A DNA stretch of 64,000 nt from Mucilaginibacter inviolabilis (GCF_011089895.1 NZ_JAANAT010000001.1:1612001-1676000); one strand, 5' to 3'. Positions 9,094-18,797 are shown, counted from the first letter of the stretch. Numbers and translations: made by a program. Notes: generated from the letters alone by a model not told the origin.

Positions 9094-9118
9094 TTAACCG
9101 ACGCACCAGATTGTTCCC

Positions 9119-9126
9119 TACTTTTG
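9119..9126 (+). promoter_or_regulatory. Bacteroidota -7 element before the MFS gene
   Basis: TACTTTTG fits TAnnTTTG and lies 22 bp before the TTG start at 9149. This supports a separate promoter for the MFS gene and a short leader of about 16 nt. No clear -33 element was seen. Confidence 0.4.
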
Positions 9127-9148
9127 CGGCTTCAATAATTTCTTCGCT

Positions 9149-10516
9149 TTGAAAAAGAATCAGACGGGCTTTTGGTTTGTGGTCATCACGACCAGTCTTG
9201 CATTTGTAGTATCTCAACTGGATGTTTCTATTGTAAATGTGGCTGTTCCGCAAATCGGGAAATCATTTTCTGCGAATATCAGTACTTTGCAATGGATCGT
9301 TGATGCCTACACCATTGCTTTTGCCGTATTAATGTTATCAGCAGGGGGCATGAGTGATCTGCTGGGGTCCAGGCGCCTTTTTCAGATCGGCATACTAATC
9401 TTTGGGATAGCGTCGGTAGGTTGCGGACTTGCATGTAACGCGCGCTCATTGATCGGGTTCCGGGCTTTGCAAGGAATCGGTTCCGCAACCATGATTCCAA
9501 GTTCGTTATCTATTCTCAGCAACAATTTCTCAAACGAACCAAAGCTAAAAGCGCGCGCTATCGCTTACTGGACTGCCGGAGGGGCGATATCTATAGCAGC
9601 CGGACCTGTTGTTGGCGGATTACTCGTCAATATGAGTAGCTGGCGGATAATCTTTCTGGTAAATATACCGATATGTTTGGCCGGCTTCTTTTTAAGCATT
9701 TATCTCACTGATAGTGTAAAAAGTAAAAGCAAGGGCTTTGATATACCCGGGCAATTGATCTGGATGCTCGCGCTCACCGTTTTTATTGCTGCAATGATCG
9801 AATGGCATACGCTGGGTCCAACATCACCGATCATATATGGCGGCATCTCTTTCAGTATCCTGATGTTGATAATGTTTATTTGGCGTGAACGGGTAGCGAA
9901 GGCACCAATTCTTCCGCTTGACCTGTTCAATTCCAGGAATTTCAATGTATTTATTGGCTTGGGAATGTCCCTCAACTGGATATATTATGGTCTGGTCTTT
10001 GTTCTTAGCCTCTACCTGCAGCAGGTCTTGCATTATACTGCGTTTCAGACCGGCCTTGCTTTTTTACCATTAACCGGTGGGTTTCTAATCTCAAACCTGA
10101 TGAGCGGCTACCTGATGGATCGCTATGGAATACGTGTGCCGATCCTTATCGGATCTGTAGTTTTCGCTGCGGGTTGCATCTGCCTGTTAGCAGCAAAAAC
10201 AGAAACACCATACTGGCATCTGTTATTCCCTTTCTTTGGCCTGCCATTCGGAATGGGCGTGGCTGTTCCGGCAATGACCACAGGTACACTCGCGACGGTA
10301 ACCGCAGGTAGATCCGGTATTGCATCGGCAGTTCTTAATACTACCCGACAAGCAGCAGGCGCTGTAGACGTGGCTGTGTTTGGTACTATGGCCAGTGGCG
10401 GAACCAATCAAATCGTTTCAGCCATCACGGTAATCGCAATCATAGCGGCGGTCTATATGCTTTTTTATGCTTTGTTGATCTATAAGACACTTCAAGAACT
10501 TAATCACTATAAATAA
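9149..10516 (+). CDS. MFS drug:proton antiporter, DHA2 (EmrB/QacA) type
   Basis: A 455-residue polytopic membrane protein. Family marks are the helix-1 motif LDVSIVNVAVPQIG, the loop-2/3 motif GGMSDLLGSRRLF (variant of the MFS G-x-x-x-D-R-x-G-R-R motif), and FRALQGIGSATMIPSSLSI in helix 5 with the antiporter pattern. It should expel hydrophobic compounds by proton exchange. No ATG precedes the first membrane helix in this frame, which is open only from 9098. The TTG at 9149 is therefore the only plausible start and leaves a normal N-terminus (MKKNQTG). The gene follows the RND operon in the same direction but has its own -7 element. It lacks the EmrA-type adaptor that some relatives use. Confidence 0.9.
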   Translation: MKKNQTGFWFVVITTSLAFVVSQLDVSIVNVAVPQIGKSFSANISTLQWIVDAYTIAFAVLMLSAGGMSDLLGSRRLFQIGILIFGIASVGCGLACNARSLIGFRALQGIGSATMIPSSLSILSNNFSNEPKLKARAIAYWTAGGAISIAAGPVVGGLLVNMSSWRIIFLVNIPICLAGFFLSIYLTDSVKSKSKGFDIPGQLIWMLALTVFIAAMIEWHTLGPTSPIIYGGISFSILMLIMFIWRERVAKAPILPLDLFNSRNFNVFIGLGMSLNWIYYGLVFVLSLYLQQVLHYTAFQTGLAFLPLTGGFLISNLMSGYLMDRYGIRVPILIGSVVFAAGCICLLAAKTETPYWHLLFPFFGLPFGMGVAVPAMTTGTLATVTAGRSGIASAVLNTTRQAAGAVDVAVFGTMASGGTNQIVSAITVIAIIAAVYMLFYALLIYKTLQELNHYK

Positions 10517-10606
10517 TAAGTGCTGCACGACGCAAAATCAATGACAGCATTTCTTAACAAATGGTAATGGCAGTTCAATTTCCAAACTTGACTTTTGCTC
10601 AAAACA

Positions 10607-11638
10607 ATGGTTATGAAAAAAGAGAAAGTTTTGCTTACCGGTGTTACCGGATTTTTAGGAGCTCATACGGCCATTACACTGCTAAATGCAGGGTATGAAG
10701 TTATCGGTACCCTACGCTCCGAGGGTCGTAAAGCTGCGATATTGCAAGTCATCAAAGAACATACGGCAAATATTGACAGGCTAAGTTTTGCAGTGGCAGA
10801 CCTAAGCGATAAAGATATCTGGTATGAACTTACCCAGGGTGTTGATTTCATTCAGCATGTGGCATCACCTTTTCCGTCAACTTTACCTAAAAACGAGAAC
10901 GAACTGATCAGGCCTGCTAAAGACGGAACGCTAAATATTTTAAGAGCTGCGGCACGGAACAACGTTAAGCGGGTGATCCTGACCTCCGGACTGTGTTCAA
11001 TCGCCTATGGTATTGATGAATGGAATGATAATAAAGTCTTCAACGAAAACGACTGGACGAATATTAACACCGACAAAGATATAACACCGTATTATAAGAG
11101 TAAGACCATCGCTGAAAAAGCGGCCTGGGATTATATGAAAAGTAATTTAACAGACCTTGAACTGGTGACCGTGTGCCCAGGCGCTATTTTAGGACCTGTT
11201 CTGGAAGAAGATTACGGAAATTCTGCCAATATGATCATCGCCTTGCTTAACGGCAGCTACCCGGCCATACCCAAAATAGGGTTTGATCTGGTTGACGTAC
11301 GCTCAGTGGCTGATTTGCTGGCTAAAGCAATGGAAAGTCCACAGGCAGCCGGAAATCGTTACATCGCCGCTTCGGAATACTTAAAGTTCAAAGAGATCGC
11401 TGTTATATTGAAAGAATGCTATCCTGATAGAAAGATTCCGAGCGCCGAATTTCCTAACTTTATAACGAAGCTGATAGCAAATTTTCGCCCCGAGCTAAAA
11501 CCAGTATTATTAGAGATGAAAAGAAGAAAAACGGACCTGACAAAAGCAAGAAAGGAACTTGGTTGGCAGCCGATCCCAGCTAAAGATGCTGTGATCGCAT
11601 GTGCAGAAAGCGTCCTACAACTAAAAATCGTTAAATAA
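10607..11638 (+). CDS. NAD(P)-dependent epimerase/reductase of the extended SDR (dihydroflavonol reductase-like) family
   Basis: About 343 residues. The Rossmann nucleotide-binding motif is at the start (TGVTGFLGAHTA, fitting TGxxGxxG). Further on are DFIQHVASPFP, the active-site YYKSK (Tyr-x-x-x-Lys) and CPGAILGPVL, the pattern of dihydroflavonol-4-reductase-like extended SDRs. It should oxidise or reduce a carbonyl or hydroxyl on a small molecule; the substrate is unknown. Possible ATG starts are 10607 and 10613, both keeping the Rossmann motif near the N-terminus; the in-frame TTG at 10595 is less likely. The stop codon overlaps the ATG of the Crp-type gene (TAATG), so the two are translationally coupled. 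Confidence 0.88.
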   Translation: MVMKKEKVLLTGVTGFLGAHTAITLLNAGYEVIGTLRSEGRKAAILQVIKEHTANIDRLSFAVADLSDKDIWYELTQGVDFIQHVASPFPSTLPKNENELIRPAKDGTLNILRAAARNNVKRVILTSGLCSIAYGIDEWNDNKVFNENDWTNINTDKDITPYYKSKTIAEKAAWDYMKSNLTDLELVTVCPGAILGPVLEEDYGNSANMIIALLNGSYPAIPKIGFDLVDVRSVADLLAKAMESPQAAGNRYIAASEYLKFKEIAVILKECYPDRKIPSAEFPNFITKLIANFRPELKPVLLEMKRRKTDLTKARKELGWQPIPAKDAVIACAESVLQLKIVK

Positions 11639-12228
11639 TGGAAATGTTAAAATCTGCTTTGGCTTTCGGAGGGATTCTCGCTGATGAGGACATTCAGGTT
11701 CTCACCGCTGATTTTAAGCACCGTAAGGTCAAAGCAGGTGAATACCTACAGGAATTACACGAAGTCGCAACTGAGATAATTTTTGTGAATTCCGGTGTCT
11801 TAAGACTTTTAGGTATTGATGGCAATGGTGACGACGTAACCAAGCACTTTATCCGTCCTAATCAATTTTTTGCCAATCTTGAAAGTTATTATACTAAACA
11901 GCCGGCTTCAGAAGCGATCCAGGCTGTAGTAGATGGGGACGTTTTTACAATTGCATTTTCCGCATTTGAAAAACATTTAAAGTTGATCCCCAACTTGTAC
12001 ATCCAATTTAAAACCATCAGCGAATCAACATTACTGCAAAAAATCAAGGATAATGACTTTTTGAACTTCGGCGATGCAAAGACAAAGTATTTTGAGTTGC
12101 TGCGACGTTATCCTATAATTGTCCAGCAAGTTCCGCAACACTATATTGCTTCATATCTCAAAATCACACCCCAGTCATTAAGCCGGATCAGAAAAAGTTT
12201 AAATTCTGGTACTACACTCGATAGCTAA
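11638..12228 (+). CDS. Crp/Fnr-family transcriptional regulator
   Basis: A 196-residue protein with an N-terminal cyclic-nucleotide-binding-like beta barrel (about residues 10-120) and a C-terminal helix-turn-helix whose recognition part reads YIASYLKITPQSLSRIRK, the usual Crp-family ending in Bacteroidota. The barrel lacks an obvious complete cAMP-binding cassette, which is common in this clade, so the ligand is open. The one-base overlap with the epimerase gene implies co-expression. Many Bacteroidota short-chain-dehydrogenase or reductase genes are paired with such a regulator, but the target genes are not visible here. Confidence 0.88.
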   Translation: MEMLKSALAFGGILADEDIQVLTADFKHRKVKAGEYLQELHEVATEIIFVNSGVLRLLGIDGNGDDVTKHFIRPNQFFANLESYYTKQPASEAIQAVVDGDVFTIAFSAFEKHLKLIPNLYIQFKTISESTLLQKIKDNDFLNFGDAKTKYFELLRRYPIIVQQVPQHYIASYLKITPQSLSRIRKSLNSGTTLDS

Positions 12229-12326
12229 CAGCATATAAGATAGCCAATTGATATGTCCAGATTCAACTCAAATTCGTTATCATACTGCGAAACGAGTTAT
12301 AGCTAAAGTTGTATGCCGTATGCTTT

Positions 12327-13364
12327 TCAATGAACACCAGCTTCAAGGATTATAAATTTATTTTCCAGGCAATTGATCTCAGCCATTACACCGTAAGGAA
12401 TTATAAATACAGGATCAGTATGTCCAAAACTCATATTAGATAAGATTGGGAGGTCATTACAGTTAAATTCATCACTGACGATCTCTAACAACGCTTTTTC
12501 ATACTGCCTACACTCCTGCTCAGATCGTTGTCCACCTGGCCTCCCGAAAATGATGCCATTTACCAATTCAAATATACCCTGGTATCCAAGATTTCTTAAG
12601 ATATACTTAAAGGTGCTTTGCGATAATTCGCTTTCGGATATTTCGATGAATAAAATAGCTCCTTTCCAACTTTCCGGGTTCGGCCAAAGGTCGGTCCCCA
12701 ATAACATGGTAAAGACCTGAATACAGCCTCCGAGCAGATGTCCATTAACGGTTTTGGTTCCTTGTATTACCTGTTTTCCAGCATTGGGCAGTAAATTTCT
12801 TTTGATCATTTGATTCTCAGGATTGAACCAATCTAAATATTCTGCTGTCCAAAATTCAGGATCAATAATTTCTCCAGGCGGCACGGCTGAGAAGAGCGTT
12901 TGACGGAATTGCGTGGCAAAGTAAGGTATGAGACCTTGGTTTTCAGCAAAGTTCGCAAGAATACTCGGGCCGTAGAAAGATGTCAACCCTGCTTTAAAAC
13001 AAAGTAAGTGCGAAACCGTACTATCTGAATACCCAATATAAGCTTTCGGATTATTGCTGATTATATCAATATCAACATATTTAGCCATTCGAATCGAATC
13101 GTCCCCACCAATAGCCGATATGATTCCGTCTATAGTTGGATCAGCGAAAGCATCCATTAAGTCTTCAGCCCGGGCCTGTGGATTACGCTTTGTCCACTCC
13201 GGATCTTTTAGGGTATGCTTCATCTCAACCAGCTCAATATCGAACTCATCCTGTAATTGCTTTTTCCCGATATTGTAGCGATACGGCAACAATCCGGCAA
13301 GTCCTGCTGAAGAACTTAAGGCCGCAATCCGATCACCCTTTTTAAGGCGTTTTGGTTTTAACAT
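12327..13364 (-). CDS. S66 family serine peptidase (LD-carboxypeptidase / MccF-like)
   Basis: A 345-residue protein with the S66 fold pattern. The N-terminal KKGDRIAALSSSAG opens the family, AIGGDDSIRM precedes the nucleophile, and GYSDST (Ser113 in G-Y-S-D) is the catalytic serine context. The expected glutamate lies in FIEISES and the histidine in FGHTDP near the C-terminus. S66 enzymes are either LD-carboxypeptidases that trim recycled murein tetrapeptides or MccF-type enzymes that inactivate microcin C-like peptide-nucleotides. Substrate cannot be decided from motifs. The gene is convergent with the Crp-family gene, with about 98 bp between. No clear terminator hairpin was found there. 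Confidence 0.9.
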   Translation of the reverse strand: MLKPKRLKKGDRIAALSSSAGLAGLLPYRYNIGKKQLQDEFDIELVEMKHTLKDPEWTKRNPQARAEDLMDAFADPTIDGIISAIGGDDSIRMAKYVDIDIISNNPKAYIGYSDSTVSHLLCFKAGLTSFYGPSILANFAENQGLIPYFATQFRQTLFSAVPPGEIIDPEFWTAEYLDWFNPENQMIKRNLLPNAGKQVIQGTKTVNGHLLGGCIQVFTMLLGTDLWPNPESWKGAILFIEISESELSQSTFKYILRNLGYQGIFELVNGIIFGRPGGQRSEQECRQYEKALLEIVSDEFNCNDLPILSNMSFGHTDPVFIIPYGVMAEINCLENKFIILEAGVH

Positions 13365-13625
13365 ATTCGCCCAAATTTAGCGAATCAATTTTTGATTAAT
13401 GTCTTGCTAAGAATGATCAATTAATACATAATGATGCCAAAGTTCAAGGTTTATAAGTTTTACCAATATATAGACTTGATCATTCGCTCGGTACCCAAAA
13501 GCAGGTATACAGTTTTTGATCAAGGTCCGTGATATTCGTGTAAAGAGTAATAAAAGCTCCCACAGTGACAGAACATCTATATTATAATAAAAGAATTTAA
13601 AACCGATAAAATTCTTTACAACCGA

Positions 13626-13740
13626 CTTAACAATTAGAGTAAACTTGCTGTCTACGTCATTCGTAGAGTAAGGTTTTTTTATAAATGTAATTTATTGATA
13701 ATAAGTTTATGTGAATGATAGTTCTGAACTCTCCCTCTCC
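13626..13740 (+). repeat. Left copy of a diverged direct repeat (serine recombinase 3' end)
   Basis: The first 48 bp (13626-13673) match 45248-45295 at 45 of 48 positions, and weaker similarity continues to about 13740. On the minus strand both copies read as the tail of the same reading frame, ending LLYE-stop, with a common 3' flank. At the other copy this frame is the end of a serine recombinase fragment, so this copy is the last 20-25 codons of a lost recombinase plus its downstream flank. The two copies have the same orientation and lie 31.6 kb apart. Confidence 0.75.
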
Positions 13741-13744
13741 TCTC

Positions 13745-13852
13745 CTAACCTAGGTGTATTTCAAAAATAATGGTTCGAGCCCAGCGTCGGGAGACCGGCT
13801 CGGCTTTAGCCGAAGCAGGGTTGATGATAAAGTGGATGTGTTTCAGTTTCAT
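13745..13852 (-). pseudogene. Possible N-terminal fragment of a diacylglycerol/lipid kinase
   Basis: A 35-codon minus-strand frame starts MKLKHIHFIINPASAKAEPV. This closely resembles the opening of diacylglycerol-kinase-like (LCB5/YegS) proteins, which begin with a strand followed by NPxSG. The similarity stops after about 20 residues, and the frame then runs into unrelated sequence next to the direct repeat. It may be a gene cut off when DNA was inserted here. The similarity is short and could be chance. Confidence 0.25.
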
Positions 13853-14038
13853 AACCCAACAACACCCCGCTGCCGCTTAAGTTTAGCTTTTTTATTTGGG
13901 CAATCCATATCCACCCGAACTTTGGTATCGCAGGCGCACTGGCTGGCGGTGGCAGCACCCTACATGGAGATAAAATTCGAAATTTCAATTTGCCAGATAA
14001 TAATTCTAATTTCAGCGGATCAAACCTTTGTCCAAAGA

Positions 14039-16570
14039 ATGAAAGAAGATAAATTAAATGGCATTAAACCTTTAACTGTCGTTCTTTTATGCCTATCTAT
14101 TTTCGGCATTTGGTTTCTCTGGACCAAATGGGTACGGAACAAAAAAGCCAGACAAAAACTGCAAACATTATTACCTGAGATCAGAGACGCGGCTAAAGAC
14201 TTTGAGCAGCTTATCAACTATGATTATTATTTCTCGAACTTCCGGGAACAGCAATTTACGCAAGCCCGATCTTCATTGCTCAAATCCATCCCCGGCTATT
14301 ATGGCGAAGTCGGCTTAGATACGGCGGATATAGAACTCCTCAGCAAATTGCTGAACAGCTATCAGCATATCAAAAGCGAGAGGGCTGTTTATAATGACCG
14401 CTTTGTAGAACTTGAAGCAGCGAAATATGCAAATCTGTTTAATTCGCTCGAATCCTATCCTTTGTCCAGGGATCAGGTCGAAGCGATCATACGCGATGAA
14501 GATAATAACCTGGTCATTGCCGGGGCAGGTACAGGTAAAACCACGACGATCAGTGCCAAGGTAGCCTATCTTTTGGAAAAGGGGCTCGCCAAACCACAAG
14601 ATCTGCTCATCATTTCTTTTACCACTAATGCGGTTGATGAAATGCGTGAGCGTTGCCTGAAGTTTTGCCGAAACATGCCTGATGCCGATAAGCTGGATGT
14701 CAGGACCTTTAACAGCTTTGGGTATTTTGTGACCCGTTTCTGTTCGGCTAAGGAAGTACTGCTGGCCTTTGATGGTAAAGATGATAAAGCAAAAATTTTC
14801 CTTCAGGAGAGGTTTAGTTACCTTTTTAAGAATGATGCGGACTTTCAAAAAAAAGCGATCAACTTCATCGCCTTTTTTAGCCGTCCGGAGCGTGATGAAT
14901 TTGAGTACGAAACACGCAACGAATACCTCAAACATGAACAGAGCTATAAAAATGTATCCTTAGATGGAACCCAGGTCAACAGCAAGGAAGAATTACAGAT
15001 CGCGAACTTTCTTTGTCTGTTTAAGATAGACTATGAATATGAGCGCCACTACCCTTTACAGCCTGAAGACCGTAACGCCAGCTTCGCGGCTTATACACCC
15101 GACTTTTACTTCCCAAAATATAAGATTTGGCATGAACATTATGGGATAGACCGGGAGGGCAACGTCCCCTCTTTTTTCAAAGCAAAACACCCTTTTCGCA
15201 CAGCGAAGGAAACTTATCACGCCGGTATGCTTTGGAAAGAAGATATCCATAAAAAGTATGGAACAACATTAATTAAAACTTATTCCTACGAAAATAAGGA
15301 AAATTCACTGCTGCAAAACTTAAAGACGCGGCTCGAAACTTTGGGTGTAGAATTCAATAAACGTACACCCGAGGAACTTTATGACCTGATCCAGTTATCC
15401 CCGGAATATGAAGACTTTATTGCTTTGGTACATAGCTTTCTGGGTTTGTTAAAGTCAAACGGCAAGCAACCGGCGGATATAATCATCCCTAAAGCTGATA
15501 AGCGGTTAAAAACATTTATGGATGTTTTTGCGCCACTGTTTCGTGAATATGAACGCAAGCTTCACGATGGTCATTCGATAGATTATAATGATATGATCAA
15601 CCTGGCGAGCAGCTATATCAGTGCAGGTGACTATACAAGGTCTTATAAATATATCCTCGTCGATGAGTTTCAGGATATGTCGCTCGGGCGTTATGAATTG
15701 CTGAAAAGCCTGCGCAAGCAGAATCCGGCGGCGAAGCTATACGCTGTTGGCGATGATTGGCAGTCGATTTTTCGGTTTTCCGGCAGCGATATTTCAATCA
15801 TCACGCAATTTGAGGAACATTTTGGCTACACCAGTCAATCTGCTATCCTGACCACTTACCGTTTTAACAACGAAATTTTAAAGACGACCAGCGACTTTAT
15901 TCAAAAGAATCCGGGCCAGATAAAAAAGCAATTGACTGCGCTCAGTGTCGCCCAACAACCCTCCTTTTTATTTCATGGACTGGAACTAAGCGGCCACACG
16001 CTACAACAGAAGCAAGCTATTAAACTTAAGTGTATAGAACATTTGTTGGAAAACATCAGCGCAACTAAAAGCGATGCCGTAGTATTTCTGATTGGACGCT
16101 ATAAACATAACAAACCACCGGGCTTCCAGGATTTACAAGCTGAATTTACGGAGCTCAGCTTATCTTATTTCACAGCGCATAGCGTCAAGGGCTTGACTGC
16201 TGACTTTGCAATATTGCTTGATCTTGATTCAGGTGTTTTTGGTTTTCCTTCCGAAATAGCGGATGACCCTATCCTTAATTCGGTGTTGCACGAAGGAGAT
16301 AAATTTGATAATGCGGAAGAGCGGCGCTTATTCTATGTAGCGACGACCCGGGCACGCCACCAGAATTTCATGTTATACGATTTGCATAATCCAAGCAAGT
16401 TTGTGCTGGAATTACAGGGCATAGGTTCAGCTCAATCCGTGGTGGAAAAAAAGAGTTGCCCTGAATGCGGTGGTATCCTGGTGCAGCGAACAGGTTCTTA
16501 TGGGGCTTTTTATGGTTGCGTTCATTACCCGCGGTGTGACGGTAAAGTGAAAGTGGATGCTATGGCTTAA
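14039..16570 (+). CDS. UvrD-family superfamily 1 helicase, helicase IV-like, with C-terminal topoisomerase-type zinc finger
   Basis: From the ATG at 14039 the protein has 843 residues. It starts with one membrane-type helix (TVVLLCLSIFGIWFLW). Helicase motifs follow in order: Walker A GAGTGKTTT (about 161-169), motif II DEFQD (about 541), AVGDDWQSIFRFSGSD, TTYRF, SVKGLTADF and ERRLFYVATTRAR. Between motifs Ia and II lies an insertion with E-x-x-IANFL, YTPDFYFP and WHEHYGID, like the nuclease-fold insertion of E. coli helicase IV. The C-terminus is a four-cysteine zinc finger (CPECGG ... CVHYPRC). The role is 3'-5' DNA unwinding in repair or defence. The frame is open to 13754, but those extra residues are not protein-like and would precede the membrane helix. 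The gene converges on the Lhr-type helicase. Confidence 0.88.
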   Translation: MKEDKLNGIKPLTVVLLCLSIFGIWFLWTKWVRNKKARQKLQTLLPEIRDAAKDFEQLINYDYYFSNFREQQFTQARSSLLKSIPGYYGEVGLDTADIELLSKLLNSYQHIKSERAVYNDRFVELEAAKYANLFNSLESYPLSRDQVEAIIRDEDNNLVIAGAGTGKTTTISAKVAYLLEKGLAKPQDLLIISFTTNAVDEMRERCLKFCRNMPDADKLDVRTFNSFGYFVTRFCSAKEVLLAFDGKDDKAKIFLQERFSYLFKNDADFQKKAINFIAFFSRPERDEFEYETRNEYLKHEQSYKNVSLDGTQVNSKEELQIANFLCLFKIDYEYERHYPLQPEDRNASFAAYTPDFYFPKYKIWHEHYGIDREGNVPSFFKAKHPFRTAKETYHAGMLWKEDIHKKYGTTLIKTYSYENKENSLLQNLKTRLETLGVEFNKRTPEELYDLIQLSPEYEDFIALVHSFLGLLKSNGKQPADIIIPKADKRLKTFMDVFAPLFREYERKLHDGHSIDYNDMINLASSYISAGDYTRSYKYILVDEFQDMSLGRYELLKSLRKQNPAAKLYAVGDDWQSIFRFSGSDISIITQFEEHFGYTSQSAILTTYRFNNEILKTTSDFIQKNPGQIKKQLTALSVAQQPSFLFHGLELSGHTLQQKQAIKLKCIEHLLENISATKSDAVVFLIGRYKHNKPPGFQDLQAEFTELSLSYFTAHSVKGLTADFAILLDLDSGVFGFPSEIADDPILNSVLHEGDKFDNAEERRLFYVATTRARHQNFMLYDLHNPSKFVLELQGIGSAQSVVEKKSCPECGGILVQRTGSYGAFYGCVHYPRCDGKVKVDAMA

Positions 16571-16661
16571 GCCTGGAGAAATGCGTTTCCTTTACAAATG
16601 CTAATATGGAAGGCATAAGCCGGGGACCTTTTGACAGATATAAAAGGAATCGGTTCCTGGA

Positions 16662-18797
16662 TTAATGATCCGTATGCCTAACCAGCCTGACATTGGCTAA
16701 AAACGCTCCCGCACCATCGAAATCGTAACGCGTTGCCTTCAGCAGTTCCTTCTGCAGTACAGGCGGCAGATAGACTCCCCATTTAGCGTTCACCATCCCC
16801 CCGGGATTGGCGGCAATAGCCTCCGTAAGATAGGCATCGACCTGTGCTAAATTGGCGAGCGCAGCTGTTAGAGTACTTTCAACGGTTTTAAAATCACAGC
16901 TGAAGTGGAACGTACTATCCTCTTCCACCAGGGTAGTAACAAAACCCGGCTTCATCTGCTGCAAAACGAAGGCTATAGCGCGGTTAACACCAGATCCCTG
17001 GAAAGTATAAACTATACAGCTACCGCCTTTCTCCGTAACCGGCCGGTCATACTTTAGGTCCTCTATGGCATATTTGCCGAACATTTTCCGGTATTCGGCT
17101 AATACATCTGCTGCGCTCTTATCCAGCTCACTCCAGGCAGATCCGGTCATCAGTAATTCCAGCATGCGCTCCCTGACCCGGACGTTGACATCCATACCAC
17201 CACCGGAAAATTTGGGTTTCTTACCATCCTTAGCCGGTATTACCGTGATCTTTTTGGATTTCTCATCGATATCGACGACCTTCCAGATCCGGGCCGCCAG
17301 GAATATATTCTCATCAACAACGATGATCGATGTTAAAGGAATTTCGCCGATGGGTCTATCGGCGTGAACGACTTTATAATTGGGGTCGGTTTTAAACACC
17401 GCGTAGAAATCACGTGCATTGACCATTCGCTCGCCTTCCACCCCGATGATCAGTTCCCCGCCGATAAGTTCCAAAAGATCCAATTGCAACAGGTGTTTCA
17501 CGATTGCGGTGACAGCCGCTGGTTTGATTTCGGCAAAGGCGTAATTGACGGACATTCGTTCCTGCAATGCCTCGAACGAGCAGCCGCTCAGTTGTTTTAC
17601 GGTCGATAAGATCTGGTGGAGTAAAATATCGTAAGCATATTGATTGTTACCTATTGGCTCAACGAATTTTTCGCGGTAAAGGGAAAAGCAGGCCAGTGAC
17701 TGGATCAGGCTCCAGGGTTCCGTTGCGTAAAACAATAACATGCTGGTCGTCCCATCCTTCCTGCCGCTCCTGCCGACCCGCTGGATTAATGAAGCAATGG
17801 AGTTGGTAGCATCGACCTGGACAACTTTATCCACCGAGCCTATATCAATACCCAGCTCTAAGGTAGAAGTGCAGGAGATCGCAAATGGATAGCGCTGGTT
17901 ACTCTTTGCAAACTCCTCCACGTATTCTCTTACTTCCCTATCAACAGAAGAATGATGTGAAAAGTAGTTATGATGACCGCCGACACGGTCTGAAATTTTG
18001 TTTAGTTTGACTGCGATCTCTTCCGCTCTGCCCCTGCTGTTGGGAAAAATCAGCACCTTATTGTCCTTGGTATTGCTATAAAGATCTTTGAGCAGGTCAA
18101 GTGGCAGTTCGGCACCTTCATCCGGAAAATACTTAAACTCGGCATCTATCTCTTTGCCGGTCGGATCACGTAACACCGCAGTATTGGCGGCATTGCCGGT
18201 CATCTGTTTGACTGCGGCATGGTCGCCTATTGTTGCGGATAGCCCGACTACTTTATATTGGCATTTAGCGGTAAGGGGCAGCCTGCTGAGCAATGATTGT
18301 AACTGTACACCCCTATCTGTTCCGAGAAACGAGTGGATCTCATCAATCACCACATAATCCAATGTGCCGAACAGGTGAGGAATATGTTGCGGCGCATTAC
18401 AAAACATGGCTTCCAAAGATTCGGGTGTGATCAGCAACACACCTTCCGGATCGCGGATCAATTTCTCTTTCAATGACCGCTTTGCCTCGCCGTGCCATTT
18501 AGTTACCGGCACATCAAGGTATTCGCAAAGTTCTTCTATGCGGGTGAATTGGTCGTTGATGAGCGCGATCAGCGGTGAAATGTAAAGCACTTTCACCCCC
18601 GGCGTTTTAAAACTGACCCGGGACAGAATGGGCAAAAATGCCGCTTCGGTTTTACCGGAAGCCGTGCGGGATTCCAGGATATAATTACGGTCGTCCGCTA
18701 AAATGTGTTGGATTGCTGCCGCCTGGATGGAACGCAGGGATTCCCAGCCTTTGTTGTGGATATAGCGCCTGATCGGTTCTGCCAGCAATTCGACCAT
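16662..18797 (-). CDS. Lhr-like superfamily 2 DEAD/DEAH helicase
   Basis: A 711-residue SF2 helicase. Motifs in order: Q-like SIQAAAIQHIL, Walker A SRTASGKTEAA (residues 43-53), DEIHSF, GLSATIGD, FPNSRGRAEEIA, and the second RecA domain with CTSTLELGIDIG and QRVGRSGR. The last 200 residues hold a winged-helix-like region and a DUF1998-like C-terminal part without clear motifs. Lhr-type helicases unwind DNA or RNA-DNA hybrids 3'-5'; the BREX helicase BrxHI is of this type. It is the third gene of a tight operon, starting one base after the stop of the DUF2791 ATPase gene. I infer that it is the motor of a TerB_C/ATPase/helicase complex. Confidence 0.88.
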   Translation of the reverse strand: MVELLAEPIRRYIHNKGWESLRSIQAAAIQHILADDRNYILESRTASGKTEAAFLPILSRVSFKTPGVKVLYISPLIALINDQFTRIEELCEYLDVPVTKWHGEAKRSLKEKLIRDPEGVLLITPESLEAMFCNAPQHIPHLFGTLDYVVIDEIHSFLGTDRGVQLQSLLSRLPLTAKCQYKVVGLSATIGDHAAVKQMTGNAANTAVLRDPTGKEIDAEFKYFPDEGAELPLDLLKDLYSNTKDNKVLIFPNSRGRAEEIAVKLNKISDRVGGHHNYFSHHSSVDREVREYVEEFAKSNQRYPFAISCTSTLELGIDIGSVDKVVQVDATNSIASLIQRVGRSGRKDGTTSMLLFYATEPWSLIQSLACFSLYREKFVEPIGNNQYAYDILLHQILSTVKQLSGCSFEALQERMSVNYAFAEIKPAAVTAIVKHLLQLDLLELIGGELIIGVEGERMVNARDFYAVFKTDPNYKVVHADRPIGEIPLTSIIVVDENIFLAARIWKVVDIDEKSKKITVIPAKDGKKPKFSGGGMDVNVRVRERMLELLMTGSAWSELDKSAADVLAEYRKMFGKYAIEDLKYDRPVTEKGGSCIVYTFQGSGVNRAIAFVLQQMKPGFVTTLVEEDSTFHFSCDFKTVESTLTAALANLAQVDAYLTEAIAANPGGMVNAKWGVYLPPVLQKELLKATRYDFDGAGAFLANVRLVRHTDH

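Larger units (their letters stand above)
13365..14038. other. Gene-poor stretch at the left edge of the helicase/nuclease block
   Basis: About 670 bp without an intact gene. It contains one of two long direct repeats (13626-13740) and a short minus-strand fragment resembling a lipid kinase N-terminus (13745-13852). An open frame to the left of the helicase ATG at 14039 extends through this DNA but has no protein-like composition. Nothing else was recognised. Confidence 0.6.

Noticed and set aside
13754-14038. An N-terminal extension of the helicase frame
   Set aside because: The extra residues have no domain character, contain repeat-derived sequence, and precede a natural ATG in front of the membrane helix.
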